A DNA stretch of 64,000 nucleotides from NCBI GenBank assembly GCA_019614645.1, contig JABWDB010000038.1, positions 1,054,001 to 1,118,000 of the forward strand. Direction: 5' to 3'. Made by a program: the position numbers and the translations under genes. The notes below the pieces were generated by a model. The model did not search any database. It was not told where the DNA came from and saw only the letters and a program-made list of their open reading frames with translations. Shown one piece after another: positions 45,640 through 57,783 of the stretch. How positions within the stretch are numbered: the first letter of the stretch is position 1; the number at the start of each line of letters is the position of its first letter. The DNA comes from Stratiolaelaps scimitus (Eukaryota > Arthropoda > Arachnida > Mesostigmata > Laelapidae).

Positions 45640-47165
45640 ACAACCGCCCACATTGCCTAGTCTACGAAGCTAGGAGCTCCCAACTTGTCTGTGCGCATTC
45701 AAGAGGATCGCCCGTCCATAGTTCTCGGACTGTCAAATTCGTACATAGACGACGACAATTTACTAAATTCAGGAACTGTCTCTCTCTCTCAAATCTCAAT
45801 CCTCAACAAATCTGGAGCCGACTGAGCGCAACAACCTTCCACATGACCGTCTTGCGTGTCTTTCCTATGGAAAACAACTGCAAAAATAATAATATAAATA
45901 ACCATAGCAACAAAAATAAGTATATAGGTACGTCAATAGGTCCACGAAATCGGAATCCATAGGCCCCCCGCCCAACCCATAGCCCCCTTCTTATTTGAGC
46001 TCGACTCACTCCTATTCCAGCTCAGAATCCATTTTCTACTAGGAGATATAAATCTACACAGTAGCCCTGGTGACTTCGCCTGCCCGCACCATCGATTACA
46101 TCTTCACAGACATAAATCCCTCCGACAGCGGTATCTTCGATCTCGCGGTCATCTCGCTATATGGTTCACCGTTTATATTCAACCCAAACATGTTACAAAT
46201 AGCGAAAAAACAATGTCTGATCCGAAACAACTGAGAAGGAGCCTGGCAACAAGATCACGGCGTCTTCAACGAAGGTTCATCCGAGACCAAGTTTCAAGCT
46301 TTGCACACCACTTTCCTATCCCACATCAAGTTCGCTTCCCCTCTCCAATCTGCGAGGTGTCACCAAAAGCATTTGACCCCCTAAATCGTCTAAGTCAAGA
46401 AGCGACACTGGAGCGCTCTCCAAAAGCCATACATCATGACCGCTCCTCTGGATAAGTGCCTTCCTCAGACATGAGTAGAAATAGTCGTAAAATCCTCTCC
46501 AAAACCATGAATCGACGTCGCGCCGTCAGTCAGTTAGCTCAAAGATCAGGCCGTACCGCGCGGACGGGTGAAACGCATGGAAGATCGATAGAACGCATTA
46601 TTCTTCCCAAACGTCTCCTACGCAGCCGACTTCTGGTCGTATTGCTCCGGAGTCTGGGTACACCATCGGCAGATGACCCAGAATCGCTTGTTTCGTATAT
46701 TTAACGGCTCGACCATCACTGAGCAAAGCAATTACGACAACGTGGACATCCAAGACACCGCTTCCCAAATCCGACTCCAAACGCTGCATAAAGGCATTTA
46801 AAAGACACACAAGTCAGTCCCCCCCATGCTTGACTTAACGTATCCAGACACATCCCGAGAGACGAGAGCCTCGCACAACACAACCCTAAAATCCAAATGC
46901 AGTGCAATTTGATAATTACGAATCTAATTTCGAATCCACAATTGTCTGATACTTTATAGTTAAGCGCCCCAATTTCAATGTCCAACTCTACATGTGTCTT
47001 GTTCTCCCCCAATTCCGCCATTGCTGCCAAGTATGGTAGCTTTACCTGGTCTAAGAAAGTGAGAAAGTTCTGCTCCAACTTGTTCGTAGACTACTCTCAA
47101 ACCTGAAAACTAATGGAAAACGTCGCTTTGAATAAATGAGAGTTCATATTGTATCGTATTGTAAG
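45640..47165 (+). pseudogene. Decayed LINE with APE-type endonuclease (clade unclear)
   Basis: A frame near 46000-46060 reads FLFELDSLLFQLRIHFLLGD and INLHSS (the GDFN-type block at 46039-46059). In another frame IDYIFTDINPSDSGIFDLAV (from 46091) is the block before the final catalytic His. Lys/Arg-rich linker text follows to about 46700, and the RT is not readable. The last part (46970-47100) still reads as protein in one frame. AATAAATG and ATTGTATCGTATTGTA near 47130-47163 may be its tail. The order and wording fit an endonuclease-bearing non-LTR element, but RT motifs are missing, so the clade is open. Confidence 0.5.
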
Positions 47166-47235
47166 GTAAGGTAGAGTGAAATTCTTACAAATTATACGGA
47201 TAATACAAGTAATACTGATACTAAATACAAGAATG

Positions 47236-47293
47236 CAATGGTGGGAATCGAATCCGTGTGCCTACGTGTCCTTCAGTAACCAATGCCAGTAGG
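47236..47293 (-). repeat. tRNA-like SINE module
   Basis: The minus strand has an A-box-like ACTGGCATTGGTTACTGAAGG (47290-47270) and a B-box-like GGATTCGATTCC (47255-47244). It is close to the inferred end of the LINE remnant. From 47300 to 48600 nothing is supported. Confidence 0.4.
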
Positions 47294-48616
47294 GTACTTC
47301 TTTGTAATATCATAGTTGAACTGATCCCTTGTCTAAATGAACAACGCCGATCTTCATCGCTTAATGAATTCACCCCAGTGTACCAGCTGCCAGATTAGTA
47401 CACCGATATCCCCACTATGAACTTATCCCATACAAGGTTCGTAGCTACCACTATTGGATAGTATACTATTACCTCTCTGATAAACACGTAGTGTTGTTCC
47501 GCCTCAGGTCCAGCCGAATACCTAAATATTATAACTGCCAATCGATCAATGCCAATGACTTGTACGATTTTGACGTGCTGTTTGCTTCTACGCCTTTACT
47601 ATCACGTATCTTTTCCAATGACGAAATTACTTTCACTTTGTATTTATCATTAAAGTTAAAAAACTATTCCATTAAAATCCGTAGATTATAAAACTACAAA
47701 ACAGCGTAGCTTTTGTTATATTTATATGTTTTCCTTCTGTTCATAATGCATAAGGGTTTTCTCTCCCTCGAAAGGACCTGCCGCAATTTGGATGAAATAT
47801 CCACGCGACCTTCGCGAGGGTTTCAAACTTGCTCATTTAGAGTGTCTGGCTCTGTCAGCGAACCTCAATATCGTTTGTATGTCTAAGATATTCTTCCTTA
47901 ACAATGACGTCAATCTTCATAGTGGCTCAGAATGATTTCAATCAACTTGACATAACTAGAACAAATGGGACTAGGGTAAATTACATAGCGCATTCAAGCA
48001 TATCTTGCAAAAATATTGAGACTCCGGAATGAATCTGCATAAAAATTGATTTGCCCTATTATTCGTATAGACGCCACACATACGATATTATAGGAACCAC
48101 AAAGCGTTATCTCAAACTGGAGTGCTGCAGCAAAACTCCAAGGATTGTAATCGAGATCACAGGTTCAGGCTCTTATCGACAGTAATTTGAATACTACCTT
48201 CAAGTGTATTCAATTGATAATACACGTGAACTCACGTGGTTTCTCTATCTACTTGATCTTCTCGTCGCAAGTTATCAGGTCTTGAATATCGCGTGTTAAT
48301 AAAATTTTAGTCACATTCATTTTGAGCCTCCTTTCTCCCAAATGTGAAAAGCAATAGACTATCAACAATCCGCGTTGTTATACCATCTTTTTTTAGACTG
48401 GTGTACTCATTATAGTAAACATTATTCGCATTTCCTTGAAATTTGGATAATAAATCGGTGGTGTTTCCCTGTAACTAAATTCTACCTCAGTACAACTCTC
48501 CTCGAGTAATGTTACCCCTTGTATTTCCCACCTTTGTATTAAATATAAGCCTTCCTTTTTGCCCCCAACTGTAGACATAATTTTACGAAATGTGTAAACC
48601 TTCTCCCCCCCCTCAG

Positions 48617-48720
48617 GCCATCATGGTCACCCCCGAAGGAGGCGCTAGCATTGTCTCTTTGCACAGAAAGAGAGACAGCTGCTGCAGGAGAAAGGACCCT
48701 GCGCGCAATAAAATAATACT
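48617..48720 (+). CDS. Candidate exon after a strong splice acceptor
   Basis: CCTTCTCCCCCCCCTCAG (ending 48616) is the best polypyrimidine-AG acceptor in this part of the window. It is followed by a GC-richer stretch that reads IMVTPEGGASIVSLHRKRDS in one frame and PSWSPPKEALALSLC with a stop at 48717 in another. AATAAA occurs at about 48708, so this could be a terminal exon. The frame is undecided. Confidence 0.2.
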
Positions 48721-49879
48721 TTTGTATGCTTGGTATAAAATATGTTTGAAAATTGGAATGTTTGAAAATTCCTTCCACAGTAAAAAACGTTTTGTCAAAT
48801 AGCTAATTTTCGTGAACTGCAGCGATCATGTATACCGTTTATTTTAATTAGTACGTCTCATCTTAACGAGGACTAAAAAATACAGTAATCCACAAGTGCA
48901 AGCATTGGAGAGATTCGTAGTTCACTGCACCGATAGAAATATTCATACCTGTGTGAGCTATATCTGTACACCTGTGAGGCTCCTTCCCGAGAAACATGAA
49001 CAAAGTACGGGGTCTGATCGAAGGCTTTGGAAATATGCTTCTAAAATCATCTCGTCACTTCCGCGCCTTCACTTAATATCCAGAACTCATTCAGTTACTA
49101 TTATTGGTGGGTTGCACACGCCGTACCGATGGGAAAATTACAGATGGTAGATTGCCCATGCGTTAGGCATGCCACTGACATTTCTTAGAGTTGAACATTT
49201 TACGAGAATATCCTATCTTGAACCGAGAATAGTAACTGGCATAGTATTCACACATAAAACCCATTATAAGTAGATTAACACTAGGCATTATTGAATGTAC
49301 ATAGCTAGTGGCCAACAAAGGGCATGAATCATCCAATATTCCGCGGCGTTTCTTCTCGAAATGATTTTGCTGTAAACTATGTTCTCTGTAAAATTGGCTA
49401 CTGCAGGTCGGTGGGTTTCTAACCTAAAAACTCCCGTATTCAATGCATTAGGTGCAAACCAAAGAGCAGAACGAAAGCAAAACGAAACGCACTATGGAAG
49501 CTTATACAAACAATTAGCTTCCACGCAATGCCTGCTTTTTGATAAATATTATGACACATTTTTTGCTCGCTTGAGTTGGATACGCTGAAAGAGTATGTGC
49601 TCGTTGCTCATAAGGCGAGATCAAATCAGAGCTTACAATTGTATGGTGCGGTACTTGTGGTAAACATTAAGTAATACTAATAATAGTGTTAGTATTCTAT
49701 AAATAAACATGATTTTTAGACTTAACTTGCTACATTGGGACAACACGTAGATTTGAAACTAGACTGATAATTCCCTTTTTTTATAACTGCGGATGACATG
49801 ATTGCCGGGTTTTGCTGAATTACGCGAGAAACAAAAACAAATAAACGCCGCAAAATCGAATATTCCCGCGGCAGCCCGT

Positions 49880-50150
49880 CATGGTTCAACAACAATATAT
49901 CTCTGGTTGGATTACTCTCACTCTCGCCAACCTCGCCGTTTCGAGTTTCGCTTCAGCTACATTCCCTACTTAACAAGGCTGTGGAACTATTTATCCGGCA
50001 GTGGTTCAAGGACCTGCTGGGAGGAACTTGCTAGTTACCTTATTTTACCCATTCTCGTTCATTTTATGCCTTTTTCACAGACCTCATTCTATCAACTGGA
50101 AGACGCCGTTTTATGCCACTTGTGGTCTTGTATGGCGAACAGTAACATCT
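49880..50150 (+). pseudogene. LINE ORF2 C-terminal fragment
   Basis: Text around 49920-50020 (RRFEFRFSYIPYLTRLWNYL, then SGS) matches the common C-terminal motif of LINE ORF2 proteins (aromatic-I-P, then LWN.LP). Only this end is present and the upstream RT is absent. It lies immediately before the host-like exons at 50154. Confidence 0.45.
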
Positions 50151-50153
50151 GAT

Positions 50154-52403
50154 AGTGAATGGAACCAATGGACTGGCGTCAGCGGCTAAAGAGCCCCCAG
50201 CTGTTCTCCCATTAGACATTTCTCGGTATTTATCTCTGCGGAACTACAGAGAGAAATATCGGGAAGAAAATCAACCCTTCGTTGAGTACACGGCACGATT
50301 TAATCCGCCATCCTGGGAGATGTTCCGACCAGGCGGCCCGGGGTGGAGACATAACAAGACTACTTAATAATTGCATGGTCTTTATTCGATTATACAAAAG
50401 TTACAAGATAACTATTGGAACTGAGTCGCCAAAAAATGGCACTTCGTTATCCCTTGCGATCGACTCTTGAAGCTGCAACTTGCGCTTGGCTCTACTGATG
50501 AGAATCGCTCGATAACGTTAAGTGATGATTGCTACGAGCCAAGGGATGTATCGCTTACTCGTTCTTACTTTACTAGGCCACAAGGTGAGCCTGTGCTCCT
50601 ACGGTCCTCTATAAAATGAGTGCTCATACCATAGTTCACGGACGAGACGGACCGAGCCGTTCATTTATCTCTATGTTTCAAAGAGCAAACGATCTAAATG
50701 TCGAGCGTTAATTCTCTATGCTTTATGTTATACACGGTGATACGATTGTGGATGAACTGCAACCACCTGCCCAATAGCTAAACGTTGGTGTACTAAGGAC
50801 TACACAGGACAAGTGACATCTTAAGTATGATAAAGCGTATTTACCATAAGAAACGTATATTGCTTATTGGAATTCAAACTCAGGTGTATTTATGAAACAG
50901 TGCTTATTCGTTGTCAATGAAAGAGGAAATACATGAACTGGTTCACAGTTCAATGTACGCAGCTCAGTCTGTGTGTATCAATCACTAAATCATGTATGTG
51001 TGTGCATGTTTCAACACTCACGAGTAAATATAATGGAACGATAGATATTTCCTTACGTTTTTGTATCCTCTGCCGGGGTTGGACAATTTCTAGCATTATG
51101 CGCAGACACCCCTGTCAACAACAGCCACCCCTGCAAATGCTACGACTCGTATGCTGCACTGCGTAGCTGAAAATATAACAACCGATGAATTATTTCCTAA
51201 AAATCTAGCCCAGACTGGGAAGTGCGTTACAACTCAAAGGTATGTCCGTTGTTGACTAGCATTTAGCAGAGCTCTTTCGCTTAGACATATGCTTATGTTT
51301 TAGCCTTGTATTCATAAGATTCCTGATATCTTAGTATTTATAATGAGAAATAACCTTCCACAATTTAATTCCCTGTCGGCGTTGTTACTTGTTATTCACT
51401 TACTAATACAATTACTGTCCAACCGTCCGATCAGGTGTTTATCTCCGTACAAATCAACGCTGCGATGCACCGGTGCATTCAACTTCAAGCCCCAATCTGA
51501 GGATGGATGGGACATCAATGGTGTTGTCAAGGAATGCACTGCTACAAGGGTTCGATATATTTTTTGGATTTGTAATACATATTGAGACGCCACCGGATTG
51601 ACGCGGTTGGGAATTGTAAAATAATTCTTTAGATGAAACAGGGAATCTCCACCTGCACCCATATCCTAGCTGACCCGTCCGTGAGAAACAGGCTCGCTAG
51701 TGTTAGTCGATATAATTATAGCAGTTTGATTTGCACCTCTAGCTGTTGAAAAGTATAGTATACCAAACATGTTTCAGGTGATGAAAGGCTTCAAATTGTA
51801 TGTCGAGTCTTCAGGCTGCCCCACGAAGCGTCTTAAAGAAAAATGCTTACCGGTAGGCAGCTGCAAGTACGTCAACCATCCCTTCGAAAGGAAATATTTC
51901 TTCCGTTTAATAGTTGGCTAACATTTCCTCAATCTGTAATAATATTGAAGTTCGACTCAAACAGAGGTTCTTAAATGCTCCTCATCACCAGGCAGCTCTA
52001 GGCCAAAGCTAGTACCGTTGTAAAAAGACGAAGTGAGTTCCCTTTCTTTCTCGAGAATGACCAAAAGAAAAATATTTGGTGATACTACTAGAGAGACCTG
52101 TTGGGGGACGACGTTGCTAGCCTAGAGTGTTTTATTAAAGTGGTTTCTTTATGACGAACAATTAAGTTCGCTGTCCACTTTGTCGTCACCCTTCCCGAAT
52201 TCCTTGTTTTTTTATATATTGCATATGCCTACGTGTATCTGTGGATTGTGCCGCCCAGATTATCCTACGGTCTGCGTCTTGACAAGCCAGAAAGTCTGGC
52301 CAGCGACTATCTCCTGGAGTTGGGTGTAGCCACCTGCTTTTCTGGAATCATCCTGATATTGGCGGGGATTATTAACCTCGTCTTTCTGCGCTCACCTTAT
52401 TAG
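50154..52403 (+). CDS. Putative host gene, six exons: Cys-containing domain plus two C-terminal membrane segments
   Basis: Exons with matching phases: 50154-50334 (EKYREENQPFVEYTARFN; donor GGG|GTGGAG, weak); 50523-50584 (DDCYEPRDVSLTRSYFTRPQ; donor CAAG|GTGAGC, strong); 51094 or 51106 to 51148 (DTPVNNSHPCKCYDS; donor GTATGC); 51435-51549 (CLSPYKSTLRCTGAFNFKPQ and later DGWDINGVVKECTATR; donor GTTCGA, weak); 51778-51852 (GFKLYVESSGCPTKRLKEKC; acceptor TGTTTCAG, donor GTAGGC); 52167-52403 (two hydrophobic segments, about 28 and 24 residues, the second LGVATCFSGIILILAGIINL, ending RSPY and TAG). The last exon is the most convincing: 78 open codons with strong third-position bias. Introns are about 190-510 bp. 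At least six Cys lie before the membrane segments, suggesting an extracellular fold. A consensus donor at 52442 and acceptor at 52504 might extend the 3' end. Family not recognised; 5' exons may be missing. Confidence 0.45.
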
Positions 52404-53167
52404 ATGGTATTTCGACTCTTCTATTTGACCTTATGTTGAGTGTAAGTATATTTAGAAACTGGACATGTTTTCTATGTTATCATCGCCAGTACCCTTGTTT
52501 TTAGGAGAACTAGCATTCAGTGTTGCCACGAGGTCACTTGTTCTTCATTCAAAGAAATCAAAAGGCCAAACTTTTCTCTTAGCTGCTATGGAGTTGCGAG
52601 CTATTTAGATGTATTCTGTGTATTCTGACAGGAGATGATTGCGGCTCAATAACTGTCCCGAGCTGCAGGCGTCATTTTCATTTATAAAAGGCCCTACATT
52701 AACAATACTCATTTGATGATCGCTGGGATGTGTGAGTCGTGGCAGAGACTACCGACATTTGACGATGACGGCAAGATGATGCTGGTCTTTCGCATTTCAT
52801 TATTGTGATTCAACATAGGCCACGAGTTTTATGTGATTCGCTTACATCTCCAAGTGCTTCTTCGAGTTGCTTAGAATTTTATTTTAGTGTTGCTCATTTG
52901 TTTTATGACAAGTATGCGTAGAAACACATGATCTGATCGCAGTAATCATGGAGATATTTTTATAGGTGAGAAGGAAGAGTAACGAAGATAACCTAAGATC
53001 ATTCGCCTTTGATACTTTGCTCCCTTTGATGACAATTTAAATTAAATGATTTGCACCGGGCGAGCAATCCTAAGGCGAGACGCTGATTGCTTTCCAAAAC
53101 GAGGTAATTTGTAAGTGGCTGACATCGTATGATGAATTATCTATCTGACATCTTGAGATCGAAATTC

Positions 53168-53199
53168 ATATTATTATTATTATTATTATTATTATTATG
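53168..53199. repeat. (ATT)n microsatellite
   Basis: ATT run immediately before a dispersed repeat tail. Confidence 0.9.
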
Positions 53200-53255
53200 A
53201 GATTTAAGCATTGTAAATACTTCAGTTCCGTTAATGAACCAAACTTTGTAATGTA
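53200..53255 (+). repeat. Dispersed repeat tail, copy 6
   Basis: TTTAAGCATTGTAAATACTTCAG and TTCCGTTAATGAACCAAAC match the family tail (CATTGTAAA, CAGTTCCTTTAATAAACCAA) with several substitutions. Confidence 0.55.
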
Positions 53256-53450
53256 TTATCTCTATACCTACTGTACTAAGCAATATGCTTCTATGTATAA
53301 CTTATAATAGTGAAAGTAGTATTATTATTGAACTACAGACCCATTTTTTCTATATTTCACAGCTGGATTTGAATTTAACCGATGCACATTAATACAGCAA
53401 CAACCGCGCAGACGATCCCGCAAGCAGACGTGAATCTGGCTCACGAGTAG

Positions 53451-53570
53451 CAAAGGACCACCTACGTCCACTTGCTGAATCATTTCATTGTCAAAGAGTT
53501 GCCCCTTGGGGCACCTCTGAACATGGACATACGGTACTATGAAGAAGACATGTTATTTGTACGATACTGA
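53451..53570 (+). CDS. Coding-like stretch (unrecognised)
   Basis: Forty codons after an AG, ending in TGA: RTTYVHLLNHFIVKELPLG, then NMDIRYYEEDMLF. The frame is closed just upstream by TAG, whose AG could act as an acceptor. It reads like protein and lies about 1 kb after the membrane-protein gene, but it has no independent support. Confidence 0.2.
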   Translation, partial: QRTTYVHLLNHFIVKELPLGAPLNMDIRYYEEDMLFVRY

Positions 53571-54151
53571 AAGATTTTTTTATTGTAACGACTTCAAATA
53601 ATTACTAGCCACCCCATATTGTGTGTTGTGGTAGAGCGAGAACCGAGGACCAACAAATGAAGCAAACAAAGCTCCCTTTTGTTTTATTGTCATCACTGCT
53701 CCGATTTGTCCCTGTTCATCTTCGATATTCAGTCAAAGAGAGATGCGCGCCAATGTGAAGCCAACATCAACAGTTTTCGTCTCAATATCCCAAACAAGTT
53801 CGAATGTATTCTAATTGTAAGGATGGGGTTGTCGTATTGTATAAGAGAAAAATAAAGGTATATTTACGCGAATTTAATAATTAATTATGGTTCTTACACA
53901 GTTCCGTCATTGCCAATATCGAATTCGATTCACTCGGCATCATCAAAGGGCATTAAAAAAAACCAAGAGAAATTAAGATGTCCGTTGATTACTGCAAGAG
54001 AAACTGTACGAATGTGCAGCTTAGTTGCAATTATCGGTGTCCTTAAGAACGTAATCATGATGCAGTTTCAAATCAAAATGCAATCATTGAATTTTGTTTT
54101 AAAAACAAGGTGGTTCCCACCAGTGTAACAATGAGAATCGGCCCATCCAGC

Positions 54152-54169
54152 GAAGGCGCAAGCGCCTTC
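54152..54169. repeat. Perfect 18-bp palindrome
   Basis: GAAGGCGC, AA, GCGCCTTC. Role unknown. Confidence 0.7.
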
Positions 54170-54736
54170 ACTATATTGGATGAGAGTCTCCCCACGTCTC
54201 ACATATGTCAATCGCCACAGTACATTTTAGTGATTTAACTCCCTCTAATGCTCGTTTCCTTGCGTGACGTTTGGGTGATGTAATAATCATAAAGGAATAA
54301 TTCCCCTGCAAATCACAGCGTGTTACAGCTTTTGGAAGGGGGGTGATGGTGGTGTTGGTGGTGGTGCAGGGGAACATTAGTAGAGAGAGGTTTTAATCTC
54401 AGATGACCACGAGAAAGTTAATCCGAGGGCCGACCCTGTACGAACGATGCGTGCCTGTTGAACGCACCTTTGGTTCAGTCTTTCAGAACGAAGTGGGAAG
54501 GGACACTGTTTGCCCGCCTAAGAAGGGCTAATCCGCGTTTTATTACAAGGTCTTTCTCCTATATATAGGGCAGCCTGTCTCATAATATTACTACGAGAAT
54601 CGTCTCCTATCTTCTTTCTCTTTACCTCCTGCGAGCGTTTTCAGCTTGAGACGGGTCCGTGGCGTTTCCATCCCTGATAGTCGTTTTCCCTCAATCCGAG
54701 CGCCGCTCCCGGTCATCGCCTTGATTAAAGCAAGCG

Positions 54737-54890
54737 ATGGGTCAGCCTCATCTTCGTCGCTGTCTCCTAACGAAACCTAGTATGTCCTTTGTGCAGTTTC
54801 CGATCGGGTTATTAGTCAGGTTTCGCTCTTATATATCTGGCAGCTTGGATCGTAAACCTTTTTTTCTTCGATGGCAAGTAAGATTCGCTC
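54737..54890 (+). CDS. Candidate first exon (unrecognised)
   Basis: ATG at 54737 (GCGATGGG) opens a frame through a consensus donor (CAA|GTAAGA near 54880). The text starts MGQPHLRRCLLTKPS. A TATATA element lies at about 54561, too far upstream to be a convincing promoter for it. Chance is a serious alternative. From 54980 to 57020 only microsatellite-like runs (C-run 55030, CT-run 55912-55935) are seen. Confidence 0.15.
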
Positions 54891-55911
54891 TTTTCACGAC
54901 TGGATGGGATCTCCTGATAGGCTCTGATTGGGTCTGTGAAGCGAGACTATTTTGGAAAGCATTTTATTCTATTTAATGCTATAAAATGCTATAGATCGTA
55001 ATATTAGTATGAATATATGTTGATATCCCCCCCCCCCCAATAATGTCTCAATAATAATAATAACGTGTTAAAATGCCCTCATTGGTGTATAAATTAGGGC
55101 AATAAAGCAATCTTAGTCTAGATTTTGCTGGGCCAAAGCTCGCTATTAATTTCATGAACGATTGCAATAATAATAATAACAATAATTCCATAAAGGATAT
55201 AGTCTGCAGGTGATCATTTTTAACCGTGATGAAATAGTAATGAAAAAATTCGTGATGAAAAAATTCAAATTTAATCTGCTGTTTCGTCGTTGCGGCGAAA
55301 ATTCCGCCGTTGAAGCTGGTGTATAGCGGGCGTCATCGTTATTATATTATTATGACAGGTAAGATAATGACACTAAGCGGTCATGAAGTTAAAAGGTAAA
55401 TTTGCCGTCGGTACAACACTGAGATGGGCTCGATCCAATGAAGGCCAAAAACACTCAACTATGAAAAGGCCTAGAATCTCTAATCCTATTCAGGTTTAAC
55501 AATGCTGTTTTTCTTTCAATGTGAGTATTTGCTTAATGTCTCTACCCCGACACTAATTATTCATTCATTCACTCAGATATGTCGCTCATGATTCTTTCAA
55601 GCTTCGAGATGGACTACTTTCCTCGAGTGTTCTATCATTGAATTTGATTATTATTCATATATTTCAGTTTACCGAATTAACGCGACACTTAACCTTGGCG
55701 TGTACCTTAGCTATCGCGTGGTTTCACCCGTTCGATCACTTGTATAGACCCAGAAGTTGCCTAAAAGTATAAGCAGAACCGGCCCTAATCTATGTCGAAC
55801 GACAGTGAAAGCTTCATTGATCGTTCGTGTCCCATCCCTGTCCCTGTACGAATTAGCTTCAGGACCCGCATTGGCCTATCATTACTTAGCACCTTAATGT
55901 GGGTCGCGCTC

Positions 55912-55935
55912 TCTCTCTCTCTTTCTCTCTCTCTC
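55912..55935. repeat. (CT)n microsatellite
   Basis: Pyrimidine dinucleotide run with one TT interruption. Confidence 0.85.
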
Positions 55936-57025
55936 GCCGACTCCTATACGGGTAGATAAAGAAGCATTCCCTTCCCTTTACGGTGATCTCGACTCTCGCC
56001 ATGCACGATGTGTAAAGCGAACGACCGAAAAGGTGACCAAGGCCAACGACGACGCGGCTCAACTCATCCGTTCCTATCTCGAAGCGACCAGCGCCAGCCC
56101 CTTCGTAGACTCTGCAATGTCACCCTATTTGTGTGGGGAAGATACGCTCCCCTTGTAGTCGGCCACCTCGGCCCGGTTATGCTCCCCTTCATCTTGACCC
56201 CTCCTCACCGTTAACTCCACCAAACACAGATGGAGAGGTACGCCTAGACCGTAGTGGCTGTTGGGTACGAGCGAGCCAACCAGTCAACAAACATCAGGAT
56301 GTAGGCAATGCTGCTACTACTGCATAAGCGCAACGTTATACGTTGCAAATAGTGGCCAACATCGCAGTGGCATAGCCAGATAGTCCGCAGTCCCGTCTGA
56401 CCAGGAGGATCACACAGTTGACTAGGGTCGGAATCAGGTCGTACAGAGGCCAACGAGCTGGAACTGCTGCCGCTTTAGCGGTCGCTCAATGGCGGAGGCA
56501 TAACGCAGAAGGATAGGAAAATGAGGGAGGGTTCCGTGTAGGAGATCAGTGAATGGAGATGAATAGTTGGGTTCGTTGGTTGGACGGTGCATGGATGGAT
56601 GTGATGTTGTTTGTATGGGTGTGATGTCGTCACTGCTGGCGCCCAGTGCACTAATACTACTGCCACCACTATATCGCTAGCTAGCTTTATGGTAATGGTA
56701 GTAGTTGCAGATAGACTTTCTCTGTTGAGTCGTATCTCCCCAACACATTCCTCAATTTAGATGGTCGCAACTGTATGCACACTCATATACACGTAGACAC
56801 TTGCACATATGAGCATAGGATCTATTGCGTGTGATTCTGACCAGCTAGCTTCTTTGTGATGATGAGAGAGTGAAAAATGTATAGTACTAATTGACAGAAC
56901 CTTTTCGAAACATATCTTGCCAAAATCCCCTGTGATCGTTTACATGAAATATATTGAACAAAATGGATAAATTGGTGATATGTTTGTCAGCGGTCTCTCC
57001 GTAATCGGCAGGTTACGGTAATGTC

Positions 57026-57094
57026 TGTAGTCTTTGCCTAAGGACACGACTTGGATAGATAAATAGACCGGATGAACATTCCAGGTTCAAATCC
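57026..57094 (+). repeat. tRNA-like SINE module
   Basis: An A-box-like TGTAGTCTTTGCCTAAGG and a good B box GGTTCAAATCC (57084-57094), with the T-stem CAGG/CCTG intact. The anticodon arm is not convincing, so it is a SINE head or tRNA pseudogene. Confidence 0.45.
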
Positions 57095-57423
57095 TGTTGT
57101 CGCCTCAGGGAGGCGTGGTTACCAATCCCCACATGTCTCGTGGTAATGGAGTCATAACACGGATAAATTCCGAGAAGTGTCTGCCGATAAGAGAAGCGCT
57201 AGGGGCCAGCCGCCCGATGTTTCTCTAAGCTAATCAAACATATTCATCGTTTAATAGTTCTGTTGATTGTTGGGGTTTACTAGCAAAAAAAAACAATTGA
57301 AAATAGTAAAAATGTTTGATGTGAATTTATTAGTCAATTATAAAGGTGGGCGGCAATTGTACCAATTGAACGTGAAATAAAACATCTAAGAACACCCTCC
57401 TCTATCTATTCTTAATAGAATAG

Positions 57424-57783
57424 CTAGAACAAGGAGGTCCCACTTCCCCAGTCCGTAAGCGTGCCCAAAATATATATTGCGTTGCCCCTTTGGATATCTA
57501 AGGAAAATCTCTGCATTAAAAATTCAGTTGCACGCGGTTCACCTGTAGCGGATGCTAAGCTTTCGTTTATGACCGAAGAGGCGTATTTTCTGTCTGATGT
57601 TGGTTTCAGAGGATATCGAGCTTGAACACAGAGAGTACTACACCAATCATTGAGGTTGTAGGCATCAGGTGTGGTGGGTATGAGAACAACGAACAGTGGC
57701 ACTGCTATTTGGTGTCTTTGCTTCGATCCCCAAAAATCGTGGTTTTCTGGGATATGATTAATATTGCCCTGCCATGGTCCCAT
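57424..57783 (-). CDS. 119-codon ORF, unrecognised, possibly transposon-derived
   Basis: Open frame ending near 57424, with the text ASATGEPRATEFLMQRFSLD and IQRGNAIYILGT near the C-terminus. The end reads like the conserved tail of a larger protein. I have an impression of similarity to transposon-encoded proteins but cannot name one. The first residues are less convincing. Its length alone is not significant in 64 kb of this composition. Confidence 0.25.
   Translation of the reverse strand: MGPWQGNINHIPENHDFWGSKQRHQIAVPLFVVLIPTTPDAYNLNDWCSTLCVQARYPLKPTSDRKYASSVINESLASATGEPRATEFLMQRFSLDIQRGNAIYILGTLTDWGSGTSLF

Noticed and set aside
53168..53255. Possible CRISPR-like or satellite array
   Set aside because: It is an ATT microsatellite next to a dispersed repeat tail; there are no regularly spaced repeats with unique spacers anywhere in the window.
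56008..56330. Arg-rich ORFs on the plus strand
   Set aside because: No domain, several competing frames and no donor or acceptor support.
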